Shown here in pieces: positions 12,029-20,887 of a stretch of 64,000 nt of DNA. The DNA comes from Pseudovibrio sp000156235 (GTDB lineage: Bacteria; Pseudomonadota; Alphaproteobacteria; Rhizobiales; Stappiaceae). How positions within the stretch are numbered: the first letter of the stretch is position 1; each line of letters starts with the position of its first letter. The notes below the pieces were generated by a model, which was not told the DNA's origin, searched no databases, and saw only the letters and a list, made by a program, of their open reading frames with translations. The translations under genes were made by a program, and so were the position numbers. Location of the stretch: the NCBI RefSeq assembly GCF_000156235.1, contig NZ_DS996816.1:1-64000 (forward strand), in the 5' to 3' direction.

Positions 12029-12062
12029 TTGAGATTTTCACTCAAATCACCTCGCATTTGAG
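12029..12062. promoter_or_regulatory. Inverted-repeat cluster upstream of the dehalogenase promoter
   Basis: TTGAG (12029-12033), CTCAAAT (12041-12047) and ATTTGAG (12056-12062) alternate in orientation. The last two form a 7-bp inverted repeat with an 8-base gap. They lie about 80-115 bases upstream of the dehalogenase -35 box, where an activator could bind. The 11949-12220 spacer otherwise holds nothing I recognise. Confidence 0.3.
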
Positions 12063-12220
12063 GGGATACTGCCAGTTTCAACCCTGCAACACCCTTTCTC
12101 AATTCCATCTGCCGGAACCGGCCAGAGGCACCCCAGCAAGCCGTAGAAGCAGCATATGATCACTAAATCCGCTTCAGCCAAATCACAGAGACGCGGAGGA
12201 CTACGCCATCATCCGCACAT

Positions 12221-12255
12221 AAAAAAAGAGGCTCAGCATTTTCAGCTGAACCTCT
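12221..12255 (-). terminator. Rho-independent terminator of the small secreted protein gene
   Basis: Minus strand: arms AGAGGTTCAGC and GCTGAGCCTCT pair over 11 bases with one G-U pair around a 7-base loop. A run of seven T follows. It sits 23 bases after the stop codon of the 12279-12662 gene. Confidence 0.85.
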
Positions 12256-12278
12256 TATGCGATGGAGCCTGCGAGCTT

Positions 12279-12662
12279 TTACTTGATCTCAATCTCATAG
12301 GTATTTCCGCCGGAGATCACGCGACCCGACGTGTACATCCGAAACTTCGTCACCACTTTGTCTGTGCCGCGAAAGTCCTTGTCCGGCGAGTAGTACATGA
12401 TCAGATCGTTCGTCACCTTACCCGCGCACTTACCTGCAGAACTTGGCAGCGCAGAGCGGGATTGCACAAAGCGCACAACACCATGCTCCGGCTTTTTGAC
12501 GAAAGAGACCTTAGGCAGCTCTGCGGAGCCGCAGGTTTCAGGAACGTAATAGCTATAAACGTTGAGTTTTGCAGTGCGATTGGCTGCAACCTGCTTCCGG
12601 ATGATCTCTGCATTTACACTGAATGAGAACATCACAAACACGAAGACTAAAAAATACTTCAT
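12279..12662 (-). CDS. Small secreted protein, single cadherin-like (tandem-95-type) module
   Basis: A 127-residue protein of unknown role. The frame is open from 12719, but the ATG at 12662 has a good GGGAG site 7-8 bases upstream and starts a clean Sec signal peptide (KYFLVFVFVMFSFSVNA, cut after residue 18 or so). The mature part is short and basic with two cysteines (ETCGSAE and GKCAGK) that could form a disulfide. The segment YYSPDKDFRGTDKV resembles the Y-x-P-x-x-x-F-x-G-x-D pattern of cadherin-like repeats found in large adhesins. That likeness is only a motif match. It has its own terminator at 12221-12255 and is probably transcribed alone. Confidence 0.75.
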   Translation of the reverse strand: MKYFLVFVFVMFSFSVNAEIIRKQVAANRTAKLNVYSYYVPETCGSAELPKVSFVKKPEHGVVRFVQSRSALPSSAGKCAGKVTNDLIMYYSPDKDFRGTDKVVTKFRMYTSGRVISGGNTYEIEIK

Positions 12663-12887
12663 CGCAATTCTCCCAAAATTTAAATCAAAATTATATAAAC
12701 TAGAGAATCGACAAAGCACAATAAAACATATGTAATATTCATATTGAGCACACAGATAGATCTATTCTTTAATTTCAAGCATCTCCTTTACGTCAGGTTC
12801 TATTTTAGCAAAACAACACAAGCTAATATTTAGAATGCAAACTCTAGTTCTACATCGAATTCTTATAAATCATTGATTGTGCAAGGC

Positions 12888-13424
12888 TCATGCAGATATT
12901 CGTAGCACTTGAGCGACCAGTTCCTCTCGCGTAAGCCGTCCATCCAATCGCAAAGCGGGCTTACCGCAGCTTTTCATCCACGCCTCATGCCGATGCCGGC
13001 TTCTGCCAGTGAACTCAGGATTTTCGTATTGTGATGCCCATTTAAAGAAGGCGTCATGGATCTCAAACATGTCTCCACCTTCCAGAATGCGATCTCCAAA
13101 ACGCTCTTGCTCTCGCTTCTTCAGGCGTCGCAACCGCAACTCTTGCGGCAAGCTGAGAAAAACAATAAGGGTCGCATCCGCTATAAAATCTTTGGCCCAG
13201 TTCTCGCAGGCACCAGTCAACACCCAACTTCCGTCTCCCAGAACTGGCGCCATAAGCTTCACCCGCTCTTCCTCAGGCCGCTTAATGGAAAACGGTGGAT
13301 CTGTTTGCTCCCAAAAGTAATCGTCTGAATCTGCATGAGGAATGGAAAGGGCTTGTGACAAGCCACGCCCAAGCGTGGTTGACCCGGAGCAGGAAGCCCC
13401 GAAAACATAAATTCGATTGTGCAT
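12888..13424 (-). CDS. P-loop nucleoside/shikimate-kinase-like protein lacking the Walker A lysine
   Basis: A 178-residue P-loop protein similar in plan to adenylate or shikimate kinases. The Walker A segment is FGASCSGSTTLG, with Ser where kinases have the invariant Lys. The next segment, PHADSDDYFWEQTDPPFS, and an Arg-rich lid (LRLRRLKKREQERFGDR) look like a nucleotide-kinase-like family. Homologues I remember have Thr at the Lys position, so the change is probably a family trait rather than decay. I place the start at ATG 13424, which has an AAAGG site; the longer frame opens with a TTG at 13448. It follows the LuxR-type gene at 13449 with almost no gap, so they may share an mRNA. The substrate is unknown. 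Confidence 0.75.
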   Translation of the reverse strand: MHNRIYVFGASCSGSTTLGRGLSQALSIPHADSDDYFWEQTDPPFSIKRPEEERVKLMAPVLGDGSWVLTGACENWAKDFIADATLIVFLSLPQELRLRRLKKREQERFGDRILEGGDMFEIHDAFFKWASQYENPEFTGRSRHRHEAWMKSCGKPALRLDGRLTREELVAQVLRISA

Positions 13425-13448
13425 CGCTAAAACCTTTTGGAAAGGCAA

Positions 13449-14582
13449 TCAGGAAGGGATCCGCGCAGCAAGATCACTGGCAAATCGAACAAGCTCGCTT
13501 TGCGAGACAAAGCCAACCTTCTCAGTTATTCGTGCCAGATGATTACGCGCAGTGTTATAACTAATCTGCATTTTGTCAGCTGTCTCCCGCATTGACAGCC
13601 CACCCACAAGACATTGCACCAACTCAGCTTCTCGCAGTGAAATGCTTAGATAGCTCTGCAGCATCTGAACGTCAGTCACCGGAAGATCTGCCGGATCAAT
13701 GAGAATGCAAAGGACTGGCTGATATTCACCGAGAAAACAATCAAGATAGGGCTGTGTCGCCATTAAAGTTTCAAGCGGAACTGCGGCAAAAATCATTGAA
13801 GCTCGCTCTTCGCTCTGAAGCACACAAGGAACCTGAGGCATCTGTGTTGCGCGTGCCATGTGAACAGAACGCTCAATATGCGCACGATGAGAATGACACT
13901 TGCTTGAAAGGGAGACACTACGGTCAACAAGCAGTCTTTCTCCTTTACGCAGCACAGCTTCTCCCCGCTGGTTTGCAAGCGCTACATGCAGGCCATGGTC
14001 CAGCACGAAAGCAGCACTCGGTATGCGCTCCAGCCAAAACAACTGATCATCACACTCAAACCGCCGCCGCTCCAACTCCAACCCAAGGGCAAAAGCGGAC
14101 TGAAAGCGCGGCCTGATAAACTCCAATATCGAGCAAAGTTCATCATCCTCCTGCCCCACAAACTTCTCTGGCATAGTCGCCGTGATGACAGCACCATCGG
14201 TTCCTTTCCGATGCAGGACAATGCCACGTGAACGATCACACTTGTTCTGTCTGGAAAGAACACGCTCATAGAACTCAGAGCGTTTGACTTGATCAGGACT
14301 AATGAAGCGCTCGCTGTAAATCACTTCATCAAAAGCCGCGGCATCCATCAAGGCTGGAAACGGGTTCACACTCTCCCCCTCCCGCATATCCTGCTCAAAG
14401 CCATCATCGCAGTTCCAAAAAGCAAGATGATGCGTTTTCAGCTTGCGAAAGCACTGGGCCTGCACGCCAAACAACACCTCCGGATACGTGTGCGCCATCG
14501 GTTCAAGCGCACTGAAGATATCCTCTCCAAGGGCCGCACAGGCATACATACGTTTCACAAGAGTATCTTGCAGGTTCTGCAA
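13449..14582 (-). CDS. LuxR-type regulator, third gene of a tandem trio
   Basis: A 377-residue protein. The C-terminal 65 residues hold a LuxR/FixJ-type helix-turn-helix (SLREAELVQCLVGGLSMRET, then ADKMQISYNTARNHLARITE). The long N-terminal part of about 300 residues is a putative sensor region shared with its two neighbours; motifs such as YSERFISPDQVKRSEFYERV recur in the second copy. It has no REC domain and no recognisable autoinducer-binding domain. The HTH is nearly identical to that of the gene at 14633-15763, so these two probably recognise the same DNA. It is last in the array, 50 bases after the middle gene. Targets and signals cannot be told. Confidence 0.85.
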   Translation of the reverse strand: MQNLQDTLVKRMYACAALGEDIFSALEPMAHTYPEVLFGVQAQCFRKLKTHHLAFWNCDDGFEQDMREGESVNPFPALMDAAAFDEVIYSERFISPDQVKRSEFYERVLSRQNKCDRSRGIVLHRKGTDGAVITATMPEKFVGQEDDELCSILEFIRPRFQSAFALGLELERRRFECDDQLFWLERIPSAAFVLDHGLHVALANQRGEAVLRKGERLLVDRSVSLSSKCHSHRAHIERSVHMARATQMPQVPCVLQSEERASMIFAAVPLETLMATQPYLDCFLGEYQPVLCILIDPADLPVTDVQMLQSYLSISLREAELVQCLVGGLSMRETADKMQISYNTARNHLARITEKVGFVSQSELVRFASDLAARIPS

Positions 14583-14632
14583 CGGATTTCTCCAGAAAGT
14601 GCTGGCTGATCTGCGCCAACAAAACAGTCATT

Positions 14633-15763
14633 CTAGCGAGGTATTCTCGCTGAAAGGTCACTGGCCAAACGCACCAGTTCACTTTGCGAGCCTAAGGACA
14701 CCCGGTCGGTAATACGGGCCAGATGGTTGCGGGCGGTGTTGTAGCTGATCTGCATTTTGTCGGCTGTTTCACGAACCGACAAACCAACCACAAGGTTCTG
14801 GATCAACTCCGCTTCTCGTTTAGAAACATCCATACACTCCTGCAGATAAGTCACCGGTGCAACGGACAAACTGGACGGATCGATGACAATCGCAAGCACC
14901 GCCTCATCCGCAGGAACAAAACAATCAAGATAAGCAGGCGAGCGCTCCAACACCCGAATGGGTGTCATCGCAAAAAGCGCGCCCGGCATAAACTCCCCGT
15001 GCAAGGCCAAAGGCCCTATAGGCCTCTTATTTAGCCGAACATTTGCCGCCGTATCTTCCAGCAATTTACGTTGGCTATGAGAGCGGGTGGAAAGCTCACC
15101 ACGGCAATCCACGTCTATCAAATCTGAGGAGCGAAACATCCGTTCAGCCTCAGCATTGGCAACAGCAACATGCAAGCCGCGATCAAGGACCATCGCCGCA
15201 CTGGGAATGCGTTCAAGCCAATGTGCACCAAGATAAGCCTTCTGCTCTCGCTGCCTCAACTCAAGAGCCAGAGAGAATGCCCGCTGAAAATGAGGCCGAA
15301 TGCGCTCCAATGTATCGCAAAGGAACAGGTCTTCTTTGCCGACAAAATCATCCGGCATTGTAAACGCGACAATCGCCGCATCCCCATCCTTCCGATGCAT
15401 CAGAAAGCCACGGGAGCGATCAAACGTATTTCGCTTGCCCAAAACACGCTCATAAAACTCCGAGCGCTTGACCATGTCCGGCGCGATATAGCGCTCGCTG
15501 TAAAGAACGGATTGAAACGGGATAATCGCAGCCAATGGCGGAAACGGATTGCAGCTCCCTGCCTCATCCATGTCTTGCGCCATCCCGTCCTCAGCATTTT
15601 GAAAGGACATGTAATAGTAGTCATTGTTCAGATAACACTGCACCTGAACACCAAACAAAACATCACGGTTAGCAGCAGCAAGACCTTCAAAAACCTGCCC
15701 AAGATCCTGCCCCAGTATCACACTGGAATACATTCTCCCGATCAGGTCTTCAGCAACGCTCAT
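14633..15763 (-). CDS. LuxR-type regulator, second gene of a tandem trio
   Basis: A 376-residue paralogue of the genes on both sides. The HTH near the C-terminus reads VRETADKMQISYNTARNHLA, differing from the downstream copy by few residues. The N-terminal region starts MSVAEDLIGRMYSSVILGQD and keeps the shared motifs DMVKRSEFYERVLGKRNTFD and WLERIPSAAMVLDRGLHVAV. The latter looks PAS-like, but I would not name it with confidence. It starts 8 bases after the stop of the 15772 gene, so the two are almost surely on one mRNA. Confidence 0.85.
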   Translation of the reverse strand: MSVAEDLIGRMYSSVILGQDLGQVFEGLAAANRDVLFGVQVQCYLNNDYYYMSFQNAEDGMAQDMDEAGSCNPFPPLAAIIPFQSVLYSERYIAPDMVKRSEFYERVLGKRNTFDRSRGFLMHRKDGDAAIVAFTMPDDFVGKEDLFLCDTLERIRPHFQRAFSLALELRQREQKAYLGAHWLERIPSAAMVLDRGLHVAVANAEAERMFRSSDLIDVDCRGELSTRSHSQRKLLEDTAANVRLNKRPIGPLALHGEFMPGALFAMTPIRVLERSPAYLDCFVPADEAVLAIVIDPSSLSVAPVTYLQECMDVSKREAELIQNLVVGLSVRETADKMQISYNTARNHLARITDRVSLGSQSELVRLASDLSARIPR

Positions 15764-15771
15764 CTCACCCT

Positions 15772-16905
15772 CTATCGCGGCACTCTCGCTGCCAGATCAC
15801 TCGCAAGCCGCACCAACTCACTTTGTGAGTTCACGGAAACCTTGTCGGCAATACGGGCCATATGATTGCGGGCGGTGTTGTAGCTGATGTCCAGCGCATG
15901 CGAGGTTTCTCCCATGGAAGCGCCGTGCACCAGATGTTGCAGCAACTCCGCCTCTCGCTTTGAGATGCCAAAGTAATGTTGCAGGTTCTCCAGCTCTGCC
16001 AGAGGTCGATCACCTGGATCCATAATCATGCAAAGCAATGGCTGCAGCCCGCGCACAAACGGTGCCAGATAAGCGGGCGTTTCAGCCAACACGTCGATAG
16101 GCATCACCACAAAGAATGGATTGGGTGCAGCTTCCCCGTCCAAGACCAAAGGCCCCAACGGCTTGCTCGTCACCCGGCATTTGGTAACCGCATCCTCAAA
16201 CAACTTGCGATGCCCGTTGTGGCGGGAGGAAACCTCACCGCGTCGATCAATGAAAAAGCTTTCGTTACTGCCAAAGAACACCTCAGCCTGCTTGTTCGCA
16301 AAGGCAACATGCATACCCTGATCTAGAATGAAGGCAGCGCTCGGAATGCGATCCAGCCAGAACGTATATGCATCCGTCAGCCCCCGCCGCTGCTCCAAAT
16401 GCAACGCCACCGAAAATGCACTTTGGAAATGGGGCCGTACCGTATCGAGGGTCTTATCAAGCTGCACGGCATCAGAACCGTCAAAGTCAGACTGCACGGC
16501 GACTGAAACCATGGCTGTGTCCATACCATTGCGATGGATTAGAAAGGCTCGAACACGGTCAAACGTGCCATAGTCGCTGAACACGAGGTCAAAGAAGTCC
16601 GTATCACGGATTTCATCCGGACTGATGAAGTCCTCAGTATGGATCAAGCCATTCATAGGCGCGAACTTGGCAAAACGCGGAAGTGGGTTGCTCTGCCCAG
16701 CGGCAACAATCTTCGCCGCCATGTCATCCTCTGTATTGTGCAAGGCCATGTGATGATATTGGAGCGAATTGAGCGAAACGATCTTGTAGCAGAGCAGGGT
16801 TTCGCGAAAAGAGGATGCCATTGGTGCAAAAGCCTGACCGATATCCTCTCCAAGAGCGATATTGGCGTAGAGCTTCCTCACCATCTCATCATGCACACCC
16901 TGCAT
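15772..16905 (-). CDS. LuxR-type regulator, first gene of a tandem trio
   Basis: A 377-residue member and the most divergent of the three. Its HTH reads MGETSHALDISYNTARNHMA, keeping the recognition-helix core SYNTARNH but differing before it. The N-terminal region shares the segment FWLDRIPSAAFILDQGMHVA with the others. It is the promoter-proximal gene of the array, with about 220 AT-rich bases upstream (16906-17128) before the histidine kinase gene. The array most likely arose by tandem duplication, and the copies have since diverged mainly in the sensor part. Confidence 0.85.
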   Translation of the reverse strand: MQGVHDEMVRKLYANIALGEDIGQAFAPMASSFRETLLCYKIVSLNSLQYHHMALHNTEDDMAAKIVAAGQSNPLPRFAKFAPMNGLIHTEDFISPDEIRDTDFFDLVFSDYGTFDRVRAFLIHRNGMDTAMVSVAVQSDFDGSDAVQLDKTLDTVRPHFQSAFSVALHLEQRRGLTDAYTFWLDRIPSAAFILDQGMHVAFANKQAEVFFGSNESFFIDRRGEVSSRHNGHRKLFEDAVTKCRVTSKPLGPLVLDGEAAPNPFFVVMPIDVLAETPAYLAPFVRGLQPLLCMIMDPGDRPLAELENLQHYFGISKREAELLQHLVHGASMGETSHALDISYNTARNHMARIADKVSVNSQSELVRLASDLAARVPR

Positions 16906-17128
16906 CAGCCCACCCGAATCGAATAAACACCCCTTCTGTCTCTACGTAAATTAAATAGTAAAAATTCCAGATAGCAATAAATTGAGATAATATTTTCTTC
17001 GGATGCCGATGCGAAAAACAATTCACACCGATATCTCTCGAGGAATACCCCTGAAAAAACTCAGATATTCATGATGAATACAGACAAATACGCACTCTGC
17101 TTAGCAAACAACTGCTACTCATCATCAC

Positions 17129-18445
17129 TTAAGGCTTGTGCGTCTCTTTCAACACCAGTCGCGTCACAATCGCATTATCACGCTCTTCCAGAGTGAACTC
17201 CCACCCCATCCTCCGGGCAATGCGCTCACACAGGGAAAGCCCGAAGCCAAAGCTCTCCTCATAGACTGAGGCAGCCCCGTCTTTCTTGCTTGTAGCAACC
17301 GGGTTTTCGATCATAAACACACCATCACGATAGCTGATTGTGATCTCCCCTTTTTGGGCATGCTGGAACGCATTTCGGATCAGGTTGCCAAACAGAATAA
17401 GCAGCGGTGCCTTCGGAAGCTCAGCCTCGTCCTCACTCAGATCCAGATGCTCCGTCAGCGGTTTGTTGCCCTTCAGATAATCCAGCTCCTCAATGCAGCC
17501 CATGATCAGCTTCGCAGGCACAAGCTTCTCCACTCGCGGCGGCGCAGAACTCTCCCGGCCCAGCCACAACAGTGTCTCAACAATGATCCGCATATTGAGG
17601 TTCGCCCGCTGGATGCGCTCCACCGGCACCGCGTCCTCCGGATCACTCTCCCGGCTCTTCAGCAACGAGATATTGCCGGCAATCACCGTGATCGGCGTCC
17701 GCAGCTCATGGCTCGCGTAACGCAGGAACGTCTGCTCCCGCTCCACAAACTCCGAAATCCGCGCCACGGTACGAGAGAGCTTCACAGCAAGATTGTTTAG
17801 CTCCCGATACCGGAAGTCCGGCGGCGCTTCACCCACATTTTCGCTATCCAGAGACTGGGCCCAGTTCTCTAGCGCTGCGATGGGTTTGATCAGACGCTTG
17901 GAAAGAATGCGGGCACACACAAAAGTCGCCAGCAGGTTGATGAACCCAACAATCGCGAAAGCTATGATGACGACCTGATCCTCTTCAGAGCCTTCAACAT
18001 ATTCCTCTGTACTCTCAAGCGTGATATAGAGGTTCCGCCCGTCTTCAAGCGGATAGATGTAGAGATAGAGGTAATACGTCGACTTGCAGTTGCCCTCCGC
18101 ATCACACTCCTGATCTTCCTCATCAAAATACAGCTCCAGCGGCTCCAGCGTTTCGTCTTCAAAATGACGTGCCATGTCCGGCGGTAATGTCTCCAAAGAA
18201 AATGCACTTCGGATCAGATAAGTTTCGGGCAGCGGAGCATTCGGATCGACCTGCGCGGCCTCCTCATAGGACCGCCCCAGATCATCCATCATGTAGATGA
18301 TGCTCTCATCAGAGCCAGCGATAAAGAAGATCGGCAGCAAGAACGTATAGAGCAGCAGCAACAGAATGACGCTGATGAAGAACGTGATGCCAAGCTCACG
18401 AAAGATGCTGCGTCCGCGCACCCCAACGGCTGCCTTACTCGCCAT
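17129..18445 (-). CDS. Membrane sensor histidine kinase
   Basis: A kinase of about 438 residues that should phosphorylate the response regulator encoded just upstream. It has a TM helix at about 19-43, an extracytoplasmic loop of about 110 residues, a second TM at about 157-178, a linker, then HisKA with the phospho-His in FLRYASHELRTPITVIAG (His246) and an ATPase domain (N box LFGNLIRNAFQHA, G box GFGLSLCERIA). The loop is very acidic (for example FDEEDQECDAEGNCK) and has a close Cys pair, suggesting it senses cations or cationic peptides. The ATG at 18445 is preferred over 18481. It overlaps the regulator's end by 11 bases and has a GGGAG site 8-11 bases upstream. Confidence 0.92.
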   Translation of the reverse strand: MASKAAVGVRGRSIFRELGITFFISVILLLLLYTFLLPIFFIAGSDESIIYMMDDLGRSYEEAAQVDPNAPLPETYLIRSAFSLETLPPDMARHFEDETLEPLELYFDEEDQECDAEGNCKSTYYLYLYIYPLEDGRNLYITLESTEEYVEGSEEDQVVIIAFAIVGFINLLATFVCARILSKRLIKPIAALENWAQSLDSENVGEAPPDFRYRELNNLAVKLSRTVARISEFVEREQTFLRYASHELRTPITVIAGNISLLKSRESDPEDAVPVERIQRANLNMRIIVETLLWLGRESSAPPRVEKLVPAKLIMGCIEELDYLKGNKPLTEHLDLSEDEAELPKAPLLILFGNLIRNAFQHAQKGEITISYRDGVFMIENPVATSKKDGAASVYEESFGFGLSLCERIARRMGWEFTLEERDNAIVTRLVLKETHKP

Positions 18446-19139
18446 CCACTTTCTCCCGAAGACTGTATCCCCCATTGGCATCGCGATAGATCACCTCAAC
18501 CTCATCGGGTTGCTGAAGTTGCTGGCGGAGTTTGTAGAGATGCACATTCAGGCTGTTACTTTCTGGCGGTTCATCCCCCCACAACGCCCGTTCCAACTGC
18601 TCCCGGCTCACAGAGGCCGGACTGTGCTTGACCAGAACACTCAGGATCTTCCAGGCCGTTGGCGACAAACGCAGCACCCGATCCCCACGCTTGGCGATGT
18701 TGCGTGCAAAATCCACCTGCAGATCCGCAAGCTCAAACAGCTTCGACTGCGCACTCCGCCGACCCGACAACGCCCGTATCCGCACCACAAGCTCTTCAAA
18801 GGCGAAAGGCTTGACCAGATAGTCATCCGTCCCAGCCTCAAACCCGGCCAGCTTGTCAGAAAGCTCATCCCGCGCTGTCAGCATCAGCACCGGTCGATCA
18901 ATCCCTTCACTACGCAAGGTCTCGCAAACAGTCAGCCCATCCATCTTCGGCAATGTCAGATCAAGGATGATGACATCGAAGTATCCTTCCCGCGCAAACT
19001 CCAGCCCCGCCTCACCGTTATAAGCATGATCGCAGCTGATGCCGTGCATCTTCAGCACATCAGAAATCGTGCCCGCCAGATCCAGATCATCTTCGATCAG
19101 AAGCGCAAGCAGGTTCTCTTTTTCGGTTTGTGCCATCAT
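18435..19139 (-). CDS. OmpR/PhoB-family response regulator
   Basis: A 234-residue two-domain regulator. The receiver domain holds the acidic pocket (EDD, 16-18), phospho-acceptor Asp60 in VIILDLTLPKMDG, Thr88 and Lys110 (LVKPFAFEE). The C-terminal winged helix (about 135-228) reads RVLRLSPTAWKILSVLVKHS, then SLNVHLYKLRQQLQ. It is translationally coupled to the kinase gene downstream. This is a complete two-component pair. Target genes are unknown; the pair could act on the divergent OsmC gene or on itself, but no operator was identified. Confidence 0.93.
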   Translation of the reverse strand: MMAQTEKENLLALLIEDDLDLAGTISDVLKMHGISCDHAYNGEAGLEFAREGYFDVIILDLTLPKMDGLTVCETLRSEGIDRPVLMLTARDELSDKLAGFEAGTDDYLVKPFAFEELVVRIRALSGRRSAQSKLFELADLQVDFARNIAKRGDRVLRLSPTAWKILSVLVKHSPASVSREQLERALWGDEPPESNSLNVHLYKLRQQLQQPDEVEVIYRDANGGYSLREKVDGE

Positions 19140-19361
19140 CTCATTTGCCCAACGTGCTCATCCACCACAAAACTCTCAGGTACACAGCACCCCATGGCAG
19201 CATGCATCCCACTCTCAGCGTTCATCAATAGGCCATCGCCAATAACCAACGAGTGAACGCTGCCGCACTTTCTGCCAACCACAGATATTTACCTTGAGCC
19301 TCCACAGGTCATATACATAGCCAAACAACACACCACCCGGAAATGTACCTGAGAAGTCGAT

Positions 19362-19772
19362 ATGCCAATCAGAATGAAACCCAAGTCCTATGGCCCCCTC
19401 ACCGTTGCGTCTCATGAGTACGGCCAGTTCTGGGTGACCAACGAGTTCGGGCATCAATACTCAGCAGGTCTGGGAGACTCCGATGAATTCTCCGCTCCAT
19501 CAGACCTGATCATGTCCGCCCTTGGGTCGTGTATGGCAATCTCATTGGAAATGGTGGCCAAGCAGCAAAAGGTGGCACTTGGCAATGTCTACATTACTGT
19601 AAACGCGGAAAAGGCATCCACATTGCCCCACCGCTTTGGCAGCTTCCATCTGGAGTTTGCTCTCCCGGAGTTTGAGGACCACGAGAAAGCAGAGGCCATG
19701 CTCAAAGCTGCCAAAGAAATTTGCACAGTGTCCAACACGCTCAACGCAGAGATCAGCTTCTCACTCGTTTAG
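19362..19772 (+). CDS. OsmC/Ohr-family peroxiredoxin-like protein
   Basis: A 136-residue OsmC-family protein. The two catalytic cysteines are in place: Cys57 in SALGSCMAISLEMVAK and Cys121 in AAKEICTVSNTLNAE. Proteins of this fold reduce organic hydroperoxides using lipoyl proteins, while some members have other roles. Length fits the OsmC/Ohr family. The start ATG has a GAGAAG site 5 bases upstream. It diverges from the two-component genes and converges with the CurA-like reductase gene, with 14 bases between the stop codons. Confidence 0.88.
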   Translation: MPIRMKPKSYGPLTVASHEYGQFWVTNEFGHQYSAGLGDSDEFSAPSDLIMSALGSCMAISLEMVAKQQKVALGNVYITVNAEKASTLPHRFGSFHLEFALPEFEDHEKAEAMLKAAKEICTVSNTLNAEISFSLV

Positions 19773-19786
19773 CGCAGAACACCAGC

Positions 19787-20812
19787 TCAAGCTTTCACAA
19801 TCATCTTGCCGGTATTGGCACCAGTGAACAAACCACACAGCGCCTCTGGCAATTTCTCAAAGCCATCAATCACGGTCTCGTTGTACCTGATCTTGCCGTC
19901 CCGCACCCACGGCCCCATCACTTTCAGCATTTCATCCATGCGAGCGGTGTAATCCCGCGCTAAAACCCCAGTCATGGTCGCGCGTTTGTAAAGGAAGTGA
20001 TGCAGCAAACGTGGCCCCATGTTCGGCACCTCAAGACCAGACTGATACTGACTGATCTGACCACAAATGATGATGCGCGCCCGCAGGTTCATGCTCTCGA
20101 TGAAAGCGTCAGTCGTAACTCCGCCTGTGTTGTCATAGTAGATATCGACACCGTCCGGAGCATGTTCCGTAAAAGCCTGCTTCATGCCCTCAACATCACT
20201 CACTTGCCGATAATTGATGGCCGCATCAAACCCGAGTTCTTCGGTGATCCAGCGCGCTTTCTCATCAGAGCCAACCACACCAATCACCCGAAGCCCAGCC
20301 AACTTGCCGATCTGGCCAACGATGGAACCAACCGCACCGGCAGCGCCGCTCACCACCAGAGTTTCACCCGGTCTTGGCTTTCCAGCTTCCAGCAGACCGA
20401 AATAGGCAATCCGCCCCGGCATACCAAGCACATGCAACGCTGTTGAGGGCGAAACCTCATCAGCATCCAGCAAGCGGCAGTCTGCAACGGCCCGAAGCCC
20501 CGCACTGCGCCAGCCCATATAGGTTTCAACCCAGTCGCCGACCTTGAGCGCCGTAACACCCTCGCCCACTCGGGTGACCCGGCCAACAACAGCTGCACCC
20601 TGTACTTCTCCGGTTGGATGCGGCGCTTCCCAGGTATCTTTGGAACTTTGCTGAATACGCATATATGGGTCGACGGACCAGTATGCCCCTTCAACCACAA
20701 CCTCACCCCGCACAGGTGTAAGGTCCTGCTCCACTTCCTCATACCGATAATTCGCCGGAGACACGTCCGCCTCTGGCCGCACCTCATAAATCCACTGTTT
20801 AACCAGCACCAT
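19787..20812 (-). CDS. NADP-dependent zinc-less medium-chain reductase (CurA-like)
   Basis: A 341-residue medium-chain dehydrogenase/reductase. The N-terminus VKQWIYEVRPEADVSPANYR and the nucleotide-binding motif VSGAAGAVGSIVGQIGKLAG match the CurA/leukotriene-B4-dehydrogenase group, which reduces the C=C bond of conjugated aldehydes and ketones. It lacks the structural-zinc cysteines of alcohol dehydrogenases. It is followed by 75 bases to the PhzF-family gene upstream on the same strand and may be co-transcribed with it. Detoxification of reactive carbonyls is the likely job. Confidence 0.88.
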   Translation of the reverse strand: MVLVKQWIYEVRPEADVSPANYRYEEVEQDLTPVRGEVVVEGAYWSVDPYMRIQQSSKDTWEAPHPTGEVQGAAVVGRVTRVGEGVTALKVGDWVETYMGWRSAGLRAVADCRLLDADEVSPSTALHVLGMPGRIAYFGLLEAGKPRPGETLVVSGAAGAVGSIVGQIGKLAGLRVIGVVGSDEKARWITEELGFDAAINYRQVSDVEGMKQAFTEHAPDGVDIYYDNTGGVTTDAFIESMNLRARIIICGQISQYQSGLEVPNMGPRLLHHFLYKRATMTGVLARDYTARMDEMLKVMGPWVRDGKIRYNETVIDGFEKLPEALCGLFTGANTGKMIVKA

Positions 20813-20887
20813 GTTCTTCTTCTTTTCAGTAAGAAGCCCGAAGCAGATCTGCCCCGGGCCAAAATATCAGCTAATCAAAAAGCAGTA

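Noticed and set aside
13425..13448. A TTG start for the P-loop protein at 13448
   Set aside because: ATG 13424 has an AAAGG site and begins right at the P-loop strand, as expected.
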